The notes under the pieces are model-generated. The model ran no database searches and was not told where the DNA came from. It saw nothing but the letters and a program-made list of their open reading frames with translations. A stretch of 35,689 nt of DNA, taken from positions 1 to 35,689 of the IMG/VR virus record IMGVR_UViG_3300045974_001003; one strand, written 5' to 3'. Shown in pieces: positions 20,639 to 29,700 of this stretch. The position numbers were made by a program, and so were the translations under genes. Position 1 is the stretch's first letter. The number at the start of each line of letters is the position of its first letter. The DNA is from a virus.

Positions 20639-23316
20639 TGGGAACTCCAATCGTACAGTCATCATTCACCTCGGGGGAGCTGGCACCAAGTCTTTACGGT
20701 CGGGTCGATTTCAACCGATACTACACCGGACTTCGTACCTGTCGGAACTTTCTGATCCGACAGTTCGGTGGTGTGTCAAATCGTCCCGGTACCAGGATGA
20801 TCTGCCCTACCAAATATCTGAATAAGGTCACCCGACTTATAGAGTTCGAGTTCTCCACAACTCAGACCTACGTTCTTGAATTCGGTGACTACTACATGCG
20901 GGTCATCAAAGATGGTGGTCAGGTGCTGACTGGTGCCGGCGCTATCTATGAACTGGCTACGATCTATCCGGCGGCAGATCTGGCGCTGTTAAAGACGGTG
21001 CAGTCTGCTGACGTCATGACGATCTGCCATCCCAATTATCCACCTCAACAGTTGTCACGCACCGGACATAACGTGTGGTCACTTGCGCCGTTCGATAATC
21101 TCCAAGGGCCGTTCCAGGATATCAACGTAGTCTCGACCAAAACGGTGTATGTCAATGCCGTTACCGGCAATACCACTGTAACCGCATCAGAAGCGATATT
21201 TACGGCCGATATGGTTGGCCAGATGATGTACATCGAGCAGTCCCCCGATTCGCTGATCCGGAAATGGGAAGTCCAGAAGACTATGGTGCTTAATGAAGTC
21301 CGACGGGCTGGCAGTTTTTATTATAAAGTAGTTGTTGCCGGAACAACCGGAACCGTCAGGCCTGACCACGAAGAGGGTATCGGGTACGATGGCGACCCTG
21401 GTGTGGGTTGGGAATATCTGCATTCAGGCTACGGCATGCTGCTGATCACCGGATTTACATCCACAACAGTAGTGACCGGCACAGTATTGAAACGGTTGCC
21501 GGACCAGGTGCTGTCGGGCGCTGCCACAAAAGCAATCGGCACTCTGACTCCTGGTGATCCCGGCAGCGCTGATCCTCCTGTGGCGGCAACGCCGGTTACA
21601 ATTATAATTAATGGCCATGGATACGTAAGCGGGGAATCAGTCACTCTTTCAGGTATAACCGGCACGGTTGGAGCAAACGGCACCTGGCCTATTACCGTTA
21701 TCGATGTCAACACCTTCACGATTGACTGCTACGCCACCGAGGCATGGGGCGCAACCGGTTTTTGTACCAAAGTGCAGACGGCATTGCCTTCCTATAAATG
21801 GGCGATTGAGGCGTGGGGAGGAGATAAGGAATATCCTGGTACAACCTGCTACTTCAATCAGAGGCAGTTCTTCGGCGGATCTGTAGCACAGCCTCAAACA
21901 TTCTGGGCGTCACAGGTCTCCGGCTTCACGTCCTTTCAGACCTCTATCCCGCTGCTCGATGATGATGCCCTGACCTACTCGCTCAACTCTCGCAGGGTAA
22001 ACCAGATCCGGCACTTCGTGGAGCTCTCGAAGCTGATCATGCTGACCAGTGATGGCCCGTTCATTCTTGACGGCGGTTCTGATGGCGTGCTCGCACCCGG
22101 GAAGATGTCCACCAAGCGGCAGGGTGCCAGTGGATCAGCTCACCTGGAACCGATCATAGTCGGGACTCATGCGCTCTATCTCCAGGAGAAGGGCAGTCAG
22201 GTACGGTCTCTGGGATACTCCTTCGCTGATGATGCCTTTATCGGCCAGGATTTGACCATCATGTCTTCTCACCTGTTCTACCGACACAGCATTGTTGACT
22301 GGGCGTTTCAGACCGTACCGTTTTCTACTGCGTGGGTAGTCCGTAACGATGGTGCCTTGCTTTCTCTAACCTACATGCCAGAACAGGAGGTCATAGGCTG
22401 GGCGCGACATGATACCGCCGGCAAGTTCGAGTCAACGGCATGTATCACCGAAAACAATGAGGACGCCGTTTACTTCACAGTCGAGCGGGTCATCAACGGC
22501 GCAACGGTCAAATTCATTGAACGGATGTCTACCAGGTTCTTCCAGACCATCAAAGACGCTTTCTTTGTGGATTGTGGACTCAGTTATGACGGCAGGAACG
22601 AAACCGCCACAACGGTCACAGTCACCGGATCATCATGGGACTATACCGATACCGTGACGATCACGGCATCCAGTGCCATCTTCGCCGTAACTGATATTGG
22701 TAACGAAATTATTTTCTATGATGAAGACACCGCCATTGCCTACCGCATGAGGATCAACGCCTACACCAATCCCACACATGTCAGCGCCGTACTGAATAAA
22801 ACTCTGCCATCTGCTTACCGATCAGCTGCTCTGGCTGACTGGACTTTCGCCCGTGACGCCATATCTGGGCTTGACCACCTCGAAGGGGAAACTGTCAATA
22901 TACTGGCTGACGGCAACGTGGTCGAACCGATGGTTGTAGTTAACGGTTCAGTCACGCTTCCATATCCTGCCGGGGTGGTGCATATCGGGTTACCGATCGA
23001 ATCCGATCTGGAGACGTTGGATATCACTACAGCCGCTCAAAGCCTGCGTGAGAAACAGAAACTGATCAATCATGTATCTCTGGTAGTCGAGGAATCCACG
23101 GGGATCTGGTGTGGCCCGGATGCTGATCACCTGACTGAATATAAGCAACGGTCTGATGAAAACTACGATGAAAACCAGCGACTGGCTGCCGGACTGATCG
23201 ATTTACGCATTCAGACGACATGGAACAAGAACGGAAGGGTATTCGTCCGGCAGAATAATCCGTTACCGATTACCATTCTGGCGGCGCTTCCTGAAGTCAA
23301 TCTGGGTGGATCATGA
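20638..23316 (+). CDS. Tail tubular protein B (nozzle, T7 gp12-like) with inserted beta domains
   Basis: The 892-residue protein starts with VQSSFTSGELAPSLYGRVDFNRYYTGLRTCRNFLIRQFGGVSNRPGT, the conserved opening of podovirus nozzle proteins, which form the tip of the tail tube. Later AWGGDKEYPGTTCYFNQRQFFGGSVAQPQTFWASQVSGF and LDDDALTYSLNSRRVNQIRH are also family landmarks. An inserted segment near residues 318-385 (NGHGYVSGESVTLSGITG, then NTFTID) looks like a small beta module found in many tail proteins. A second module type, TVTAS-x-AIF, appears twice (about 181 and 672). It overlaps the next start. Confidence 0.88.
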   Translation: MGTPIVQSSFTSGELAPSLYGRVDFNRYYTGLRTCRNFLIRQFGGVSNRPGTRMICPTKYLNKVTRLIEFEFSTTQTYVLEFGDYYMRVIKDGGQVLTGAGAIYELATIYPAADLALLKTVQSADVMTICHPNYPPQQLSRTGHNVWSLAPFDNLQGPFQDINVVSTKTVYVNAVTGNTTVTASEAIFTADMVGQMMYIEQSPDSLIRKWEVQKTMVLNEVRRAGSFYYKVVVAGTTGTVRPDHEEGIGYDGDPGVGWEYLHSGYGMLLITGFTSTTVVTGTVLKRLPDQVLSGAATKAIGTLTPGDPGSADPPVAATPVTIIINGHGYVSGESVTLSGITGTVGANGTWPITVIDVNTFTIDCYATEAWGATGFCTKVQTALPSYKWAIEAWGGDKEYPGTTCYFNQRQFFGGSVAQPQTFWASQVSGFTSFQTSIPLLDDDALTYSLNSRRVNQIRHFVELSKLIMLTSDGPFILDGGSDGVLAPGKMSTKRQGASGSAHLEPIIVGTHALYLQEKGSQVRSLGYSFADDAFIGQDLTIMSSHLFYRHSIVDWAFQTVPFSTAWVVRNDGALLSLTYMPEQEVIGWARHDTAGKFESTACITENNEDAVYFTVERVINGATVKFIERMSTRFFQTIKDAFFVDCGLSYDGRNETATTVTVTGSSWDYTDTVTITASSAIFAVTDIGNEIIFYDEDTAIAYRMRINAYTNPTHVSAVLNKTLPSAYRSAALADWTFARDAISGLDHLEGETVNILADGNVVEPMVVVNGSVTLPYPAGVVHIGLPIESDLETLDITTAAQSLREKQKLINHVSLVVEESTGIWCGPDADHLTEYKQRSDENYDENQRLAAGLIDLRIQTTWNKNGRVFVRQNNPLPITILAALPEVNLGGS

Positions 23317-23777
23317 AAGTCACTCCTAAAATAGTCACCGCTGAGAAGTGGCACATCCCTCATATAGTCGCACATGTTCGTGATGCTGACCGAGAGGAAT
23401 TCTGGGCCTTGTCGATGATGACTCCGGAAGAAGTGCTTAATCAGTCGTTCGGACTGTCTCATCTGGCCTGGACTGGACTGATTGATGGCGTCCCGGTCTG
23501 CATGTATGGAGTCGTGAGTGCTTCGCTGCTGGGTAATGTTGGCCGTCCCTGGATGGTCGGCACGGATCTACTCGACAAACACCAGGTAGTCTTTCTCCGT
23601 CGATGCCGTGCCAGTCTGGATACAATGAAGATGTGTTTTGTAAAACTGGAAAACTATATCGATGCACGAAATGTTAAGGCAATCCAGTGGCTGAAATGGT
23701 TGGGGTTCTCGTTCAGTGAACCGGAACCGATGGGGCCGCTCAATATACCGTTCATACGCTTTACCCTGGGGGGTTAA
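23313..23777 (+). CDS. T7 gp13-like protein with GNAT-like fold
   Basis: The 154-residue protein matches the gp13-type internal protein family: REEFWALSMMTPEEVLNQSFGLSHLAWTGLIDGVPVCMYGVV, then LGNVGRPWMVGTDLL and the C-terminal NVKAIQWLKWLGFSFSEPEPMGPLNIPFIRF. The strand-helix layout and the W-L-x-x-L-G-F ending resemble GNAT acetyltransferases. In T7, gp13 is needed for proper virion assembly rather than known catalysis. It overlaps the nozzle gene by 4 bases (ATGA). Confidence 0.7.
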   Translation: MKVTPKIVTAEKWHIPHIVAHVRDADREEFWALSMMTPEEVLNQSFGLSHLAWTGLIDGVPVCMYGVVSASLLGNVGRPWMVGTDLLDKHQVVFLRRCRASLDTMKMCFVKLENYIDARNVKAIQWLKWLGFSFSEPEPMGPLNIPFIRFTLGG

Positions 23778-23779
23778 AA

Positions 23780-23959
23780 ATGGAATACATCAAGATTAGC
23801 GACAGGTCATCAGAATTTTTATGTTCCGACAATCTAGACGAAGATGGGGAGATAGAAATTCTTTTCGAGCCCGAATACAGGGGCGCACTTTACCTAAATA
23901 AATTTGAGGCTAGATTATTGGCAATGCAGTTGAATAAGTTGTTTTTTCTGGGGGAATGA
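23780..23959 (+). CDS. Hypothetical 59-residue protein
   Basis: A small frame between the gp13-like and GNAT genes starts at the ATG at 23780, two bases after the gp13-like stop, with a G6 run seven bases upstream, and ends at 23957-23959 in an ATGA overlap. The product is acidic in the first half (NLDEDGEIEILFEPEY) and helical in the second (KFEARLLAMQLNKLFFLGE). I do not recognise a family. Tight packing and coupling on both sides support it being translated. Confidence 0.6.
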   Translation: MEYIKISDRSSEFLCSDNLDEDGEIEILFEPEYRGALYLNKFEARLLAMQLNKLFFLGE

Positions 23960-24408
23960 TGATTACAAAAGCCGATCATTCTCACATTGAAATGCTTGCC
24001 CGTGCCGCAGTATCTGTTCTTTCTGATCTGCCGAATTATGCCGGGGTTGAGTATGACATCAACCATACCAGGAAAATGCTTGAAACGTATTTATCGCTTG
24101 ATGGGTTGGCCTGTTTCTTCGAGGAGTGTGACGGTGAGGTGATCGGTCTTTTTATGGGGATGGTCGCGCCGCAGTGGTTTTCTCCAACACTGGAAATGTC
24201 AGAGCTGATGTTCTGGGTCAGATCGGATTTTCGCACTACTCCACTGGCTCGTCTTCTGATCAAGACAATGGAGCATTGGGCAATAGAAAAGGGCGCAAAA
24301 AAACTGATCATCGCGGCGGCATCCGGTTATGAAACTGCCAGGGTGGAAAAGTTTTATAACCGCATGGGATACAAGACCTGTGCCCTGATGACTAGCAAGG
24401 AGGTATGA
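23956..24408 (+). CDS. GNAT-family acetyltransferase-like protein
   Basis: The 150-residue protein has the GNAT order: N-terminal ITKADHSHIEMLARAAVSVLSDLPNY, a central strand ACFFEECDGEVIGLFMG, strand ELMFWVRSDFRTTPLARLLIKTMEHWAIEKGAKKLII (acetyl-CoA-binding helix region, with R-T-T-x-L-A-R in place of a canonical Q/R-x-x-G-x-G/A loop) and a C-terminal FYNRMGYKTCALM. GNATs near internal virion genes are known in podoviruses. The substrate is unknown, and the altered acetyl-CoA loop means that activity is uncertain. Confidence 0.75.
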   Translation: MMITKADHSHIEMLARAAVSVLSDLPNYAGVEYDINHTRKMLETYLSLDGLACFFEECDGEVIGLFMGMVAPQWFSPTLEMSELMFWVRSDFRTTPLARLLIKTMEHWAIEKGAKKLIIAAASGYETARVEKFYNRMGYKTCALMTSKEV

Positions 24409-24409
24409 C

Positions 24410-24913
24410 GTGGCTTCAATATCAGCAACAACAGCAGCAATAGCGGCGATAGTAGCAACAGCGGCAAGTACCAGCGTTGCCGTATATGGTCAAGTGGCCG
24501 CGGCAGAAAACGCCAAAGAGACGGCAGACTACAATGCCGAGATGCAGAGACGGGCCGCACTCGATGCTAGTCAGAGAGGATCGGCGGACGCAGCGGATAA
24601 ACGTCAGGAGACGCGCCGAATGATCGCCCGTCAGCATGCCATCATGGGTGGCAGCGGTTTCGACCCCAACTCAGGAACAAATCTGTCTCTGATGACCGAG
24701 ACCGCCGGACAGGGGGAGTTGGACGCGCTAAAGATTAGAAATAATGCCGCCCGGACGGCTGCTGGACTCAATGCGCAGGCCGATCTAACTACGGCCCAGG
24801 GGGATGCCGCTCTGTCTGCAGGGCAGATGAATGCTGGCGGAACTATTCTCAGTGGGTTAGCAAATATGGGACTGGCTGCATACAAGATGAACAATCCTCC
24901 ACCGAAGCAATAG
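24410..24913 (+). CDS. Internal virion protein (T7 gp14-like)
   Basis: This 167-residue protein starts at a GTG two bases after the GNAT stop, with AAGGAGGT upstream. The N terminus is a long Ala/Ile/Val helix (residues about 5-27), a possible membrane-spanning segment, followed by Ala/Gln-rich helices and MGGSGFDPNSGTNLSLMTETAGQGELDALKIRNNA, the characteristic pattern of gp14-like core proteins. In T7, gp14 inserts into the outer membrane during ejection. Order and neighbours (gp13-like upstream, gp15- and gp16-like downstream) match this role. Confidence 0.75.
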   Translation: MASISATTAAIAAIVATAASTSVAVYGQVAAAENAKETADYNAEMQRRAALDASQRGSADAADKRQETRRMIARQHAIMGGSGFDPNSGTNLSLMTETAGQGELDALKIRNNAARTAAGLNAQADLTTAQGDAALSAGQMNAGGTILSGLANMGLAAYKMNNPPPKQ

Positions 24914-24922
24914 AGGTCATAA

Positions 24923-26707
24923 ATGCTAATTCCAAGATACGAAGATTCTCAGGTAAAGAATGTAGCTGTCTCTATTCCGCAGGCTCAGGCGCTCGGTCCC
25001 GATGCATTCGGGGCAGGCATTGCAAAGGGACTTGCACAGGTTGCGGACGCTGGCCAGAGCATAGTGGTTCAGGAGACTCATAAGGCAAACCTGAAGACTG
25101 CCCAGGACGCCACCATATTCTTAAATCAGCTTGGCAGCCAAGCAGATCTGGAAATCAAGTCCACTGTCGGAGATGCTGCTTTTGGGACACCTGACAATCC
25201 GGAAGGCGTCACCGTACCTACTCTAAAAAAGTTTGATGACAAGTTCTCTGAGTGGGCAAACAAGAACGTCACCAATGACACACAGAGAGATTACGTAAAT
25301 AAACTGCATGCAGAGAAGCGGACAACGCTGGAACATTCTGGACTGACTCATCAGTACCAGGAGAAAACCAAGTCTGAGGACAAGTCATACCAGTCGGTCA
25401 AGTCATCGCTGCTCGATCAGGTCGCAGTCTATGCAGTCGATCCGGCCGGACAGGATAAATACGAAAAGGCCGTAATCGATGGCATTGCCCATATCGATGC
25501 ATTTGCTACCACAAGGGGCTGGACTCAGGAACAGATTGATGCAGAGGTGGCAAACTGGGAAGGCTCCACAGCCAAAGTCAAGGCAGTGCAGATGATGACG
25601 CTTAATCCTTCCGGCGCCAAGGCCTTCATTGAAGAAAATAAAGACGTGCTCGGTTCCGATTATACACAGCTCAAGCATAATGTGGATCTGGTAGAAGCTG
25701 ACACAATCGGCGTCAATGCTGCTGAGGCGATCAGTTCCCGTCTTCAGAAGGATGGCTATACTGCATTGAGGGGCGAACTTTACAAGCAGTTTGGCGGCGG
25801 CACTCAGGCGTTCAACTCCAAAGCGTTTAAGGTAGCCGAGGCGCAGCTGGCGTCAAACAACCAGGCATTGAAGATCGAGCAGAAACAGAACTCGGACAAA
25901 CTGGAAGTCCCGGTTCTCCAGTTCATGGCGTCAGTCAACGGTACCGGCCGCGCTGTCCAGCCGAAAGAGTTGATGGCACTTCCTGCATACAAAGACATGA
26001 TCACTTCCACCGATGCCGCAGTGGTGGAGAAAGCAACGCAGATCATGGCAAATGTACGCAACCAGTCGCATCAAGAAGCGGTATTCGAGCGGTCTATGGC
26101 AAACTCCGGCAGGGCTGAAGCTAGGGCCGCGCAAGCTCAGCAACAAAGAGATGACTGGTATTCCTTATTAAACAATCCGGACAAGATTGCTGAAATGTCT
26201 GAAGCTGACATGCTCCGTACGGCGTCCACTCTCGGCACTTATGGTGATGATCTGGTCAAAGCCCACAAGAAGCTGGTATCACCGGAAGCACTAGGGCAGG
26301 CCAAGATCGATGCATCTATCCTGAAGGGTGTCTACTCCACGCTGAAAATACCTACCAAGAAGCAGGGCGCTATTCAGGACGCTTTGACAAATTATGTCAT
26401 TGCTGAACAGGGCCGGGAAAAGAAGATAATCACACCCGGACGAATGAGGGAACTGATCGGTGCGGCAATACAGGATGTGACCGTTAATGAAAGGGTATCT
26501 CCTCTTGGAATGGATTCCCTGAGTTATGACTCAACTACAAAGAAAAAACTGTACGAAGTCAAAAATCAGGACGCCATCGTTATCCCCTCCAAAGAGTCCG
26601 CAGGTATTTCCGCTCTACTCAAGGGATATGGAATTGAGGACTCTCCCAAAAACAGAATAAAATTCTACAAGGCAACTCTCGCTGAAAAAGCCAAGGGTGG
26701 TAAATAA
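24923..26707 (+). CDS. Internal virion protein (T7 gp15-like)
   Basis: The 594-residue protein opens MLIPRYEDSQVKNVAVSIPQAQALGPDAFGAGIAKGLAQVADAGQ, a conserved start of internal virion proteins in podoviruses, and is almost wholly helical and Ala/Gln/Lys-rich. No catalytic motif is visible. It probably forms part of the internal core or ejectosome between the gp14-like and gp16-like proteins. GAGGTC lies upstream of the ATG. Its stop overlaps the next start as TAATG, consistent with linked production. Confidence 0.75.
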   Translation: MLIPRYEDSQVKNVAVSIPQAQALGPDAFGAGIAKGLAQVADAGQSIVVQETHKANLKTAQDATIFLNQLGSQADLEIKSTVGDAAFGTPDNPEGVTVPTLKKFDDKFSEWANKNVTNDTQRDYVNKLHAEKRTTLEHSGLTHQYQEKTKSEDKSYQSVKSSLLDQVAVYAVDPAGQDKYEKAVIDGIAHIDAFATTRGWTQEQIDAEVANWEGSTAKVKAVQMMTLNPSGAKAFIEENKDVLGSDYTQLKHNVDLVEADTIGVNAAEAISSRLQKDGYTALRGELYKQFGGGTQAFNSKAFKVAEAQLASNNQALKIEQKQNSDKLEVPVLQFMASVNGTGRAVQPKELMALPAYKDMITSTDAAVVEKATQIMANVRNQSHQEAVFERSMANSGRAEARAAQAQQQRDDWYSLLNNPDKIAEMSEADMLRTASTLGTYGDDLVKAHKKLVSPEALGQAKIDASILKGVYSTLKIPTKKQGAIQDALTNYVIAEQGREKKIITPGRMRELIGAAIQDVTVNERVSPLGMDSLSYDSTTKKKLYEVKNQDAIVIPSKESAGISALLKGYGIEDSPKNRIKFYKATLAEKAKGGK

Positions 26708-29700
26708 TGGCTCTCGAAGACGTTCTGAAACAGATGAAGGATGATCAGGATCGGCAGCTTTCATTGTCTAATTCCGCCATGCAAGCCGCTAACGTCAATC
26801 CTGATCAGCAGGCCGGAGCAGTTAAGCTCGCTCAACAGTCAGGCCTCCCGGTGCATCAGTTTCCGGCGATGTCAGACGATGCCAAGCTGCAGGTATTGAC
26901 TGATAATTTCCATACTCTTTCCCAGACCTCCCCGAAATCAGCTGCATGGTTGACGGATCCGGAGAATGCCAAGCTGGCCCACGATGATGTAAACAGCGCA
27001 TCAAAGATCGAGGGTCTGTTTGGATACCTCAACCTTGCCAAGCAGGCGGCGCAAAATGCAATTCCGATGGCTGGCAAGGGCATTAACGAATTAATGTATA
27101 ACGCGACGCTTTTTACTGGTGGCCAGGCTCTATCGCGTGCCATGGGGACGGGGGATCCCGGCGCGGTATGGCTTAAAAACATGGATTGGTATAACCGGCG
27201 TATCAAATCCAATGAAAAAATTGTTCCTGGTTCTTACGGTCAGGAGCTTACTAAGATGACGTTTGATACTGTTGCCGCTAATTTGATTACGCTCCCGCTT
27301 GGAGCTATTGGAAAAGTGCCAATGCTACTGGGCTTTGCCGCTACTGCTCCCGGTCAGCTGGAAGATTACCTAAAAGCTGGTTATTCCCCTGCTCAGTCCG
27401 CGTACTTCTCTCTCTCCAACAAGTCCATGGAGGGATTGACGGAATTGATCGGCGTCCAGCACCTCTACAAAGCAGGGAAACCAATCGGCAAGAAGATTGC
27501 CGGGTTCATGCTTGGCGATCTATTTGGGGAGGAGATCAACAACGCCTACAGCGCATTGATGGACAAGGGAACGCTCAAGCCGGACATGACGCTGAAGGAC
27601 TTCGGGCGGTCAGTGATTGATACGGCTATTGTCACGGCGGCGGCTGGCGGTGTGCAGGGTGCTATGCTGCATCCAGTAGCAAAACTCTCTCAGGAGTATC
27701 AACGAAATCAGCAGGCAGCACTCAACAAGGATTTCATGCTGGCCCTGGGTGAAGCGGCGGGAGAATCGAAACTCCGTCAACGTCTCCCCGAGAAGTTCCA
27801 GGAGCTCGTCGGCAGATTGAAAGAAGGTGGCGATATTGAAAACGTCTATATCCCCGGTGACCAATGGAAACAGTACTGGCAGGAGAAAGGCGCTGATCCG
27901 GTCAAGATGGCTGATGATACTATTGATGGTGGCGGCACTCAATACACAGAGGCGCTTGCTGCCGGCGGAGATATCGTTATCCCGATTGAGGTTTACGCCA
28001 ACAAGCTGGCCGCGACTGAGCACCATGTGGCACTCTTAGAACATTCCCGTCTCCATCCTGGGGATGCCACAGCTTTTGAGGCGGCACAGTTTGCAGCAGA
28101 CCAGGAGCAACTTCTTTCAGATCTGAAAGTTGAAGCTGACGGCGCCACAAAAGAGCGTCCGTCATATTTCAAAGTATACGATGATATTTACGGACAGTTA
28201 CAGGGAATCGGTTACGACCGGCAGACAGCGGAGCAGTATGCGACCATTGCGGCAGTCAGGGCAAAGCAGAGGGCAGCAGTTCTGGGTAAAGATGCTTTTG
28301 ATCTTTACAACGAATCTCCGCTTAAAATAGTGCGCCCTCTTCCCGAGGGGGTGCAGCGGCAGTCTGTTGATATGGGAATTGATCCTTTGCTTGATCGATT
28401 AAGAGCGGGAGACATTCCGACAGATGAAAGTATCTTTGGACAGTCTTTGCTTCAGTTCGTGCGAGATCGTGGTGTGAAGGATGACCGCGGTGAACTGAAA
28501 AGTATGGATGCCGATACTGCGCGTAAGCCGGGGCAAAAGAATATTATCCGCAAAGACGGTCAAGGGCTGGATCGTGTCCAAGAAGGAGCGGTAGAAGCCG
28601 GATATCTCCCTGAGGGCTCAACTATTGCCGATCTGCTGGACAAGATCGATCAGGAGCTGCGCGGAACTCCGGTCTACAGTAACCAGGTTACCAATCCGCA
28701 GGGACATGAAACGAAACTGGCACTGGAAGAATTGAAGCAGCATCTTGATCAGGTAGGAATAGATTACAACCAGCTGTCTAACGAACAGATCCGGCGCGAG
28801 TTGTATCAGATGCAAGGAGGGGAGTTATTCCAAACGGCTATTGATTCAATTGTCATAAAAAATCCGGTGGATAATTTTGACCTGAAGCGTTATCTAATTG
28901 ATGGCATTCGCAATGGAACTTTATCTCCTGACGACATTGCTAACCATATTGAGAATATACTGACTGATAGAGTAACTGGTTTTGGTACTGATGTAGGACG
29001 TATCCACGCACTCAATAATACCTTTGCAAAGTTTCTGCAAGACCAGACTCAAGACTTTGGTTATGCCGATATTGATCTTGCCAATCTCGGAGGGTTAAAC
29101 GCTTTCCGTGGTTCCAATGAAGGGGCAAACAAAGATTTCACGGCCATTGCCAAAATAATCGAGGCAGAAGTAAAGGCCGCATATCCAGATGCTATGCTGT
29201 TTCGGCATGGTGGTGATGAGATGACGGTCATAGCTCCTGGTGCAATTGCTGATGATCTGGACTCTGTTCTGGAAAAGGCAAAATCTAAAGTTGATGCTTA
29301 TGCCGTTGAAGCTGGTATTGATAAAATACCTCATTCAAAAGACACTCCGGAACATCCTCACGCACCAGGTGTAAGCATTTATTTTGGTACAACAGATTAT
29401 TTTGACAAATCTATAATTGAGGATATAATTAAATCAGCTGATAGAATCACTAACGATAAAAAAATATTAAAGGCGGCTGAGTATGTCACAGGAAAACAGA
29501 GAGATTCGGTTAGGGATCAGTCAACTGTCATTTCAGGAGAAGTTGTCTCTGGCCCAGACGGAACTGGCAGCGGAAAAAACAAGACGGGCCAAGAACTTGG
29601 CAATGAGGGGGTCAAATCAGCAGAACAACGCATAAATGATTTTGTTGATCAAGTAATATATAATTCCTCAGAAGAACAGCTTACCCTCTTTCAGTCCGTT

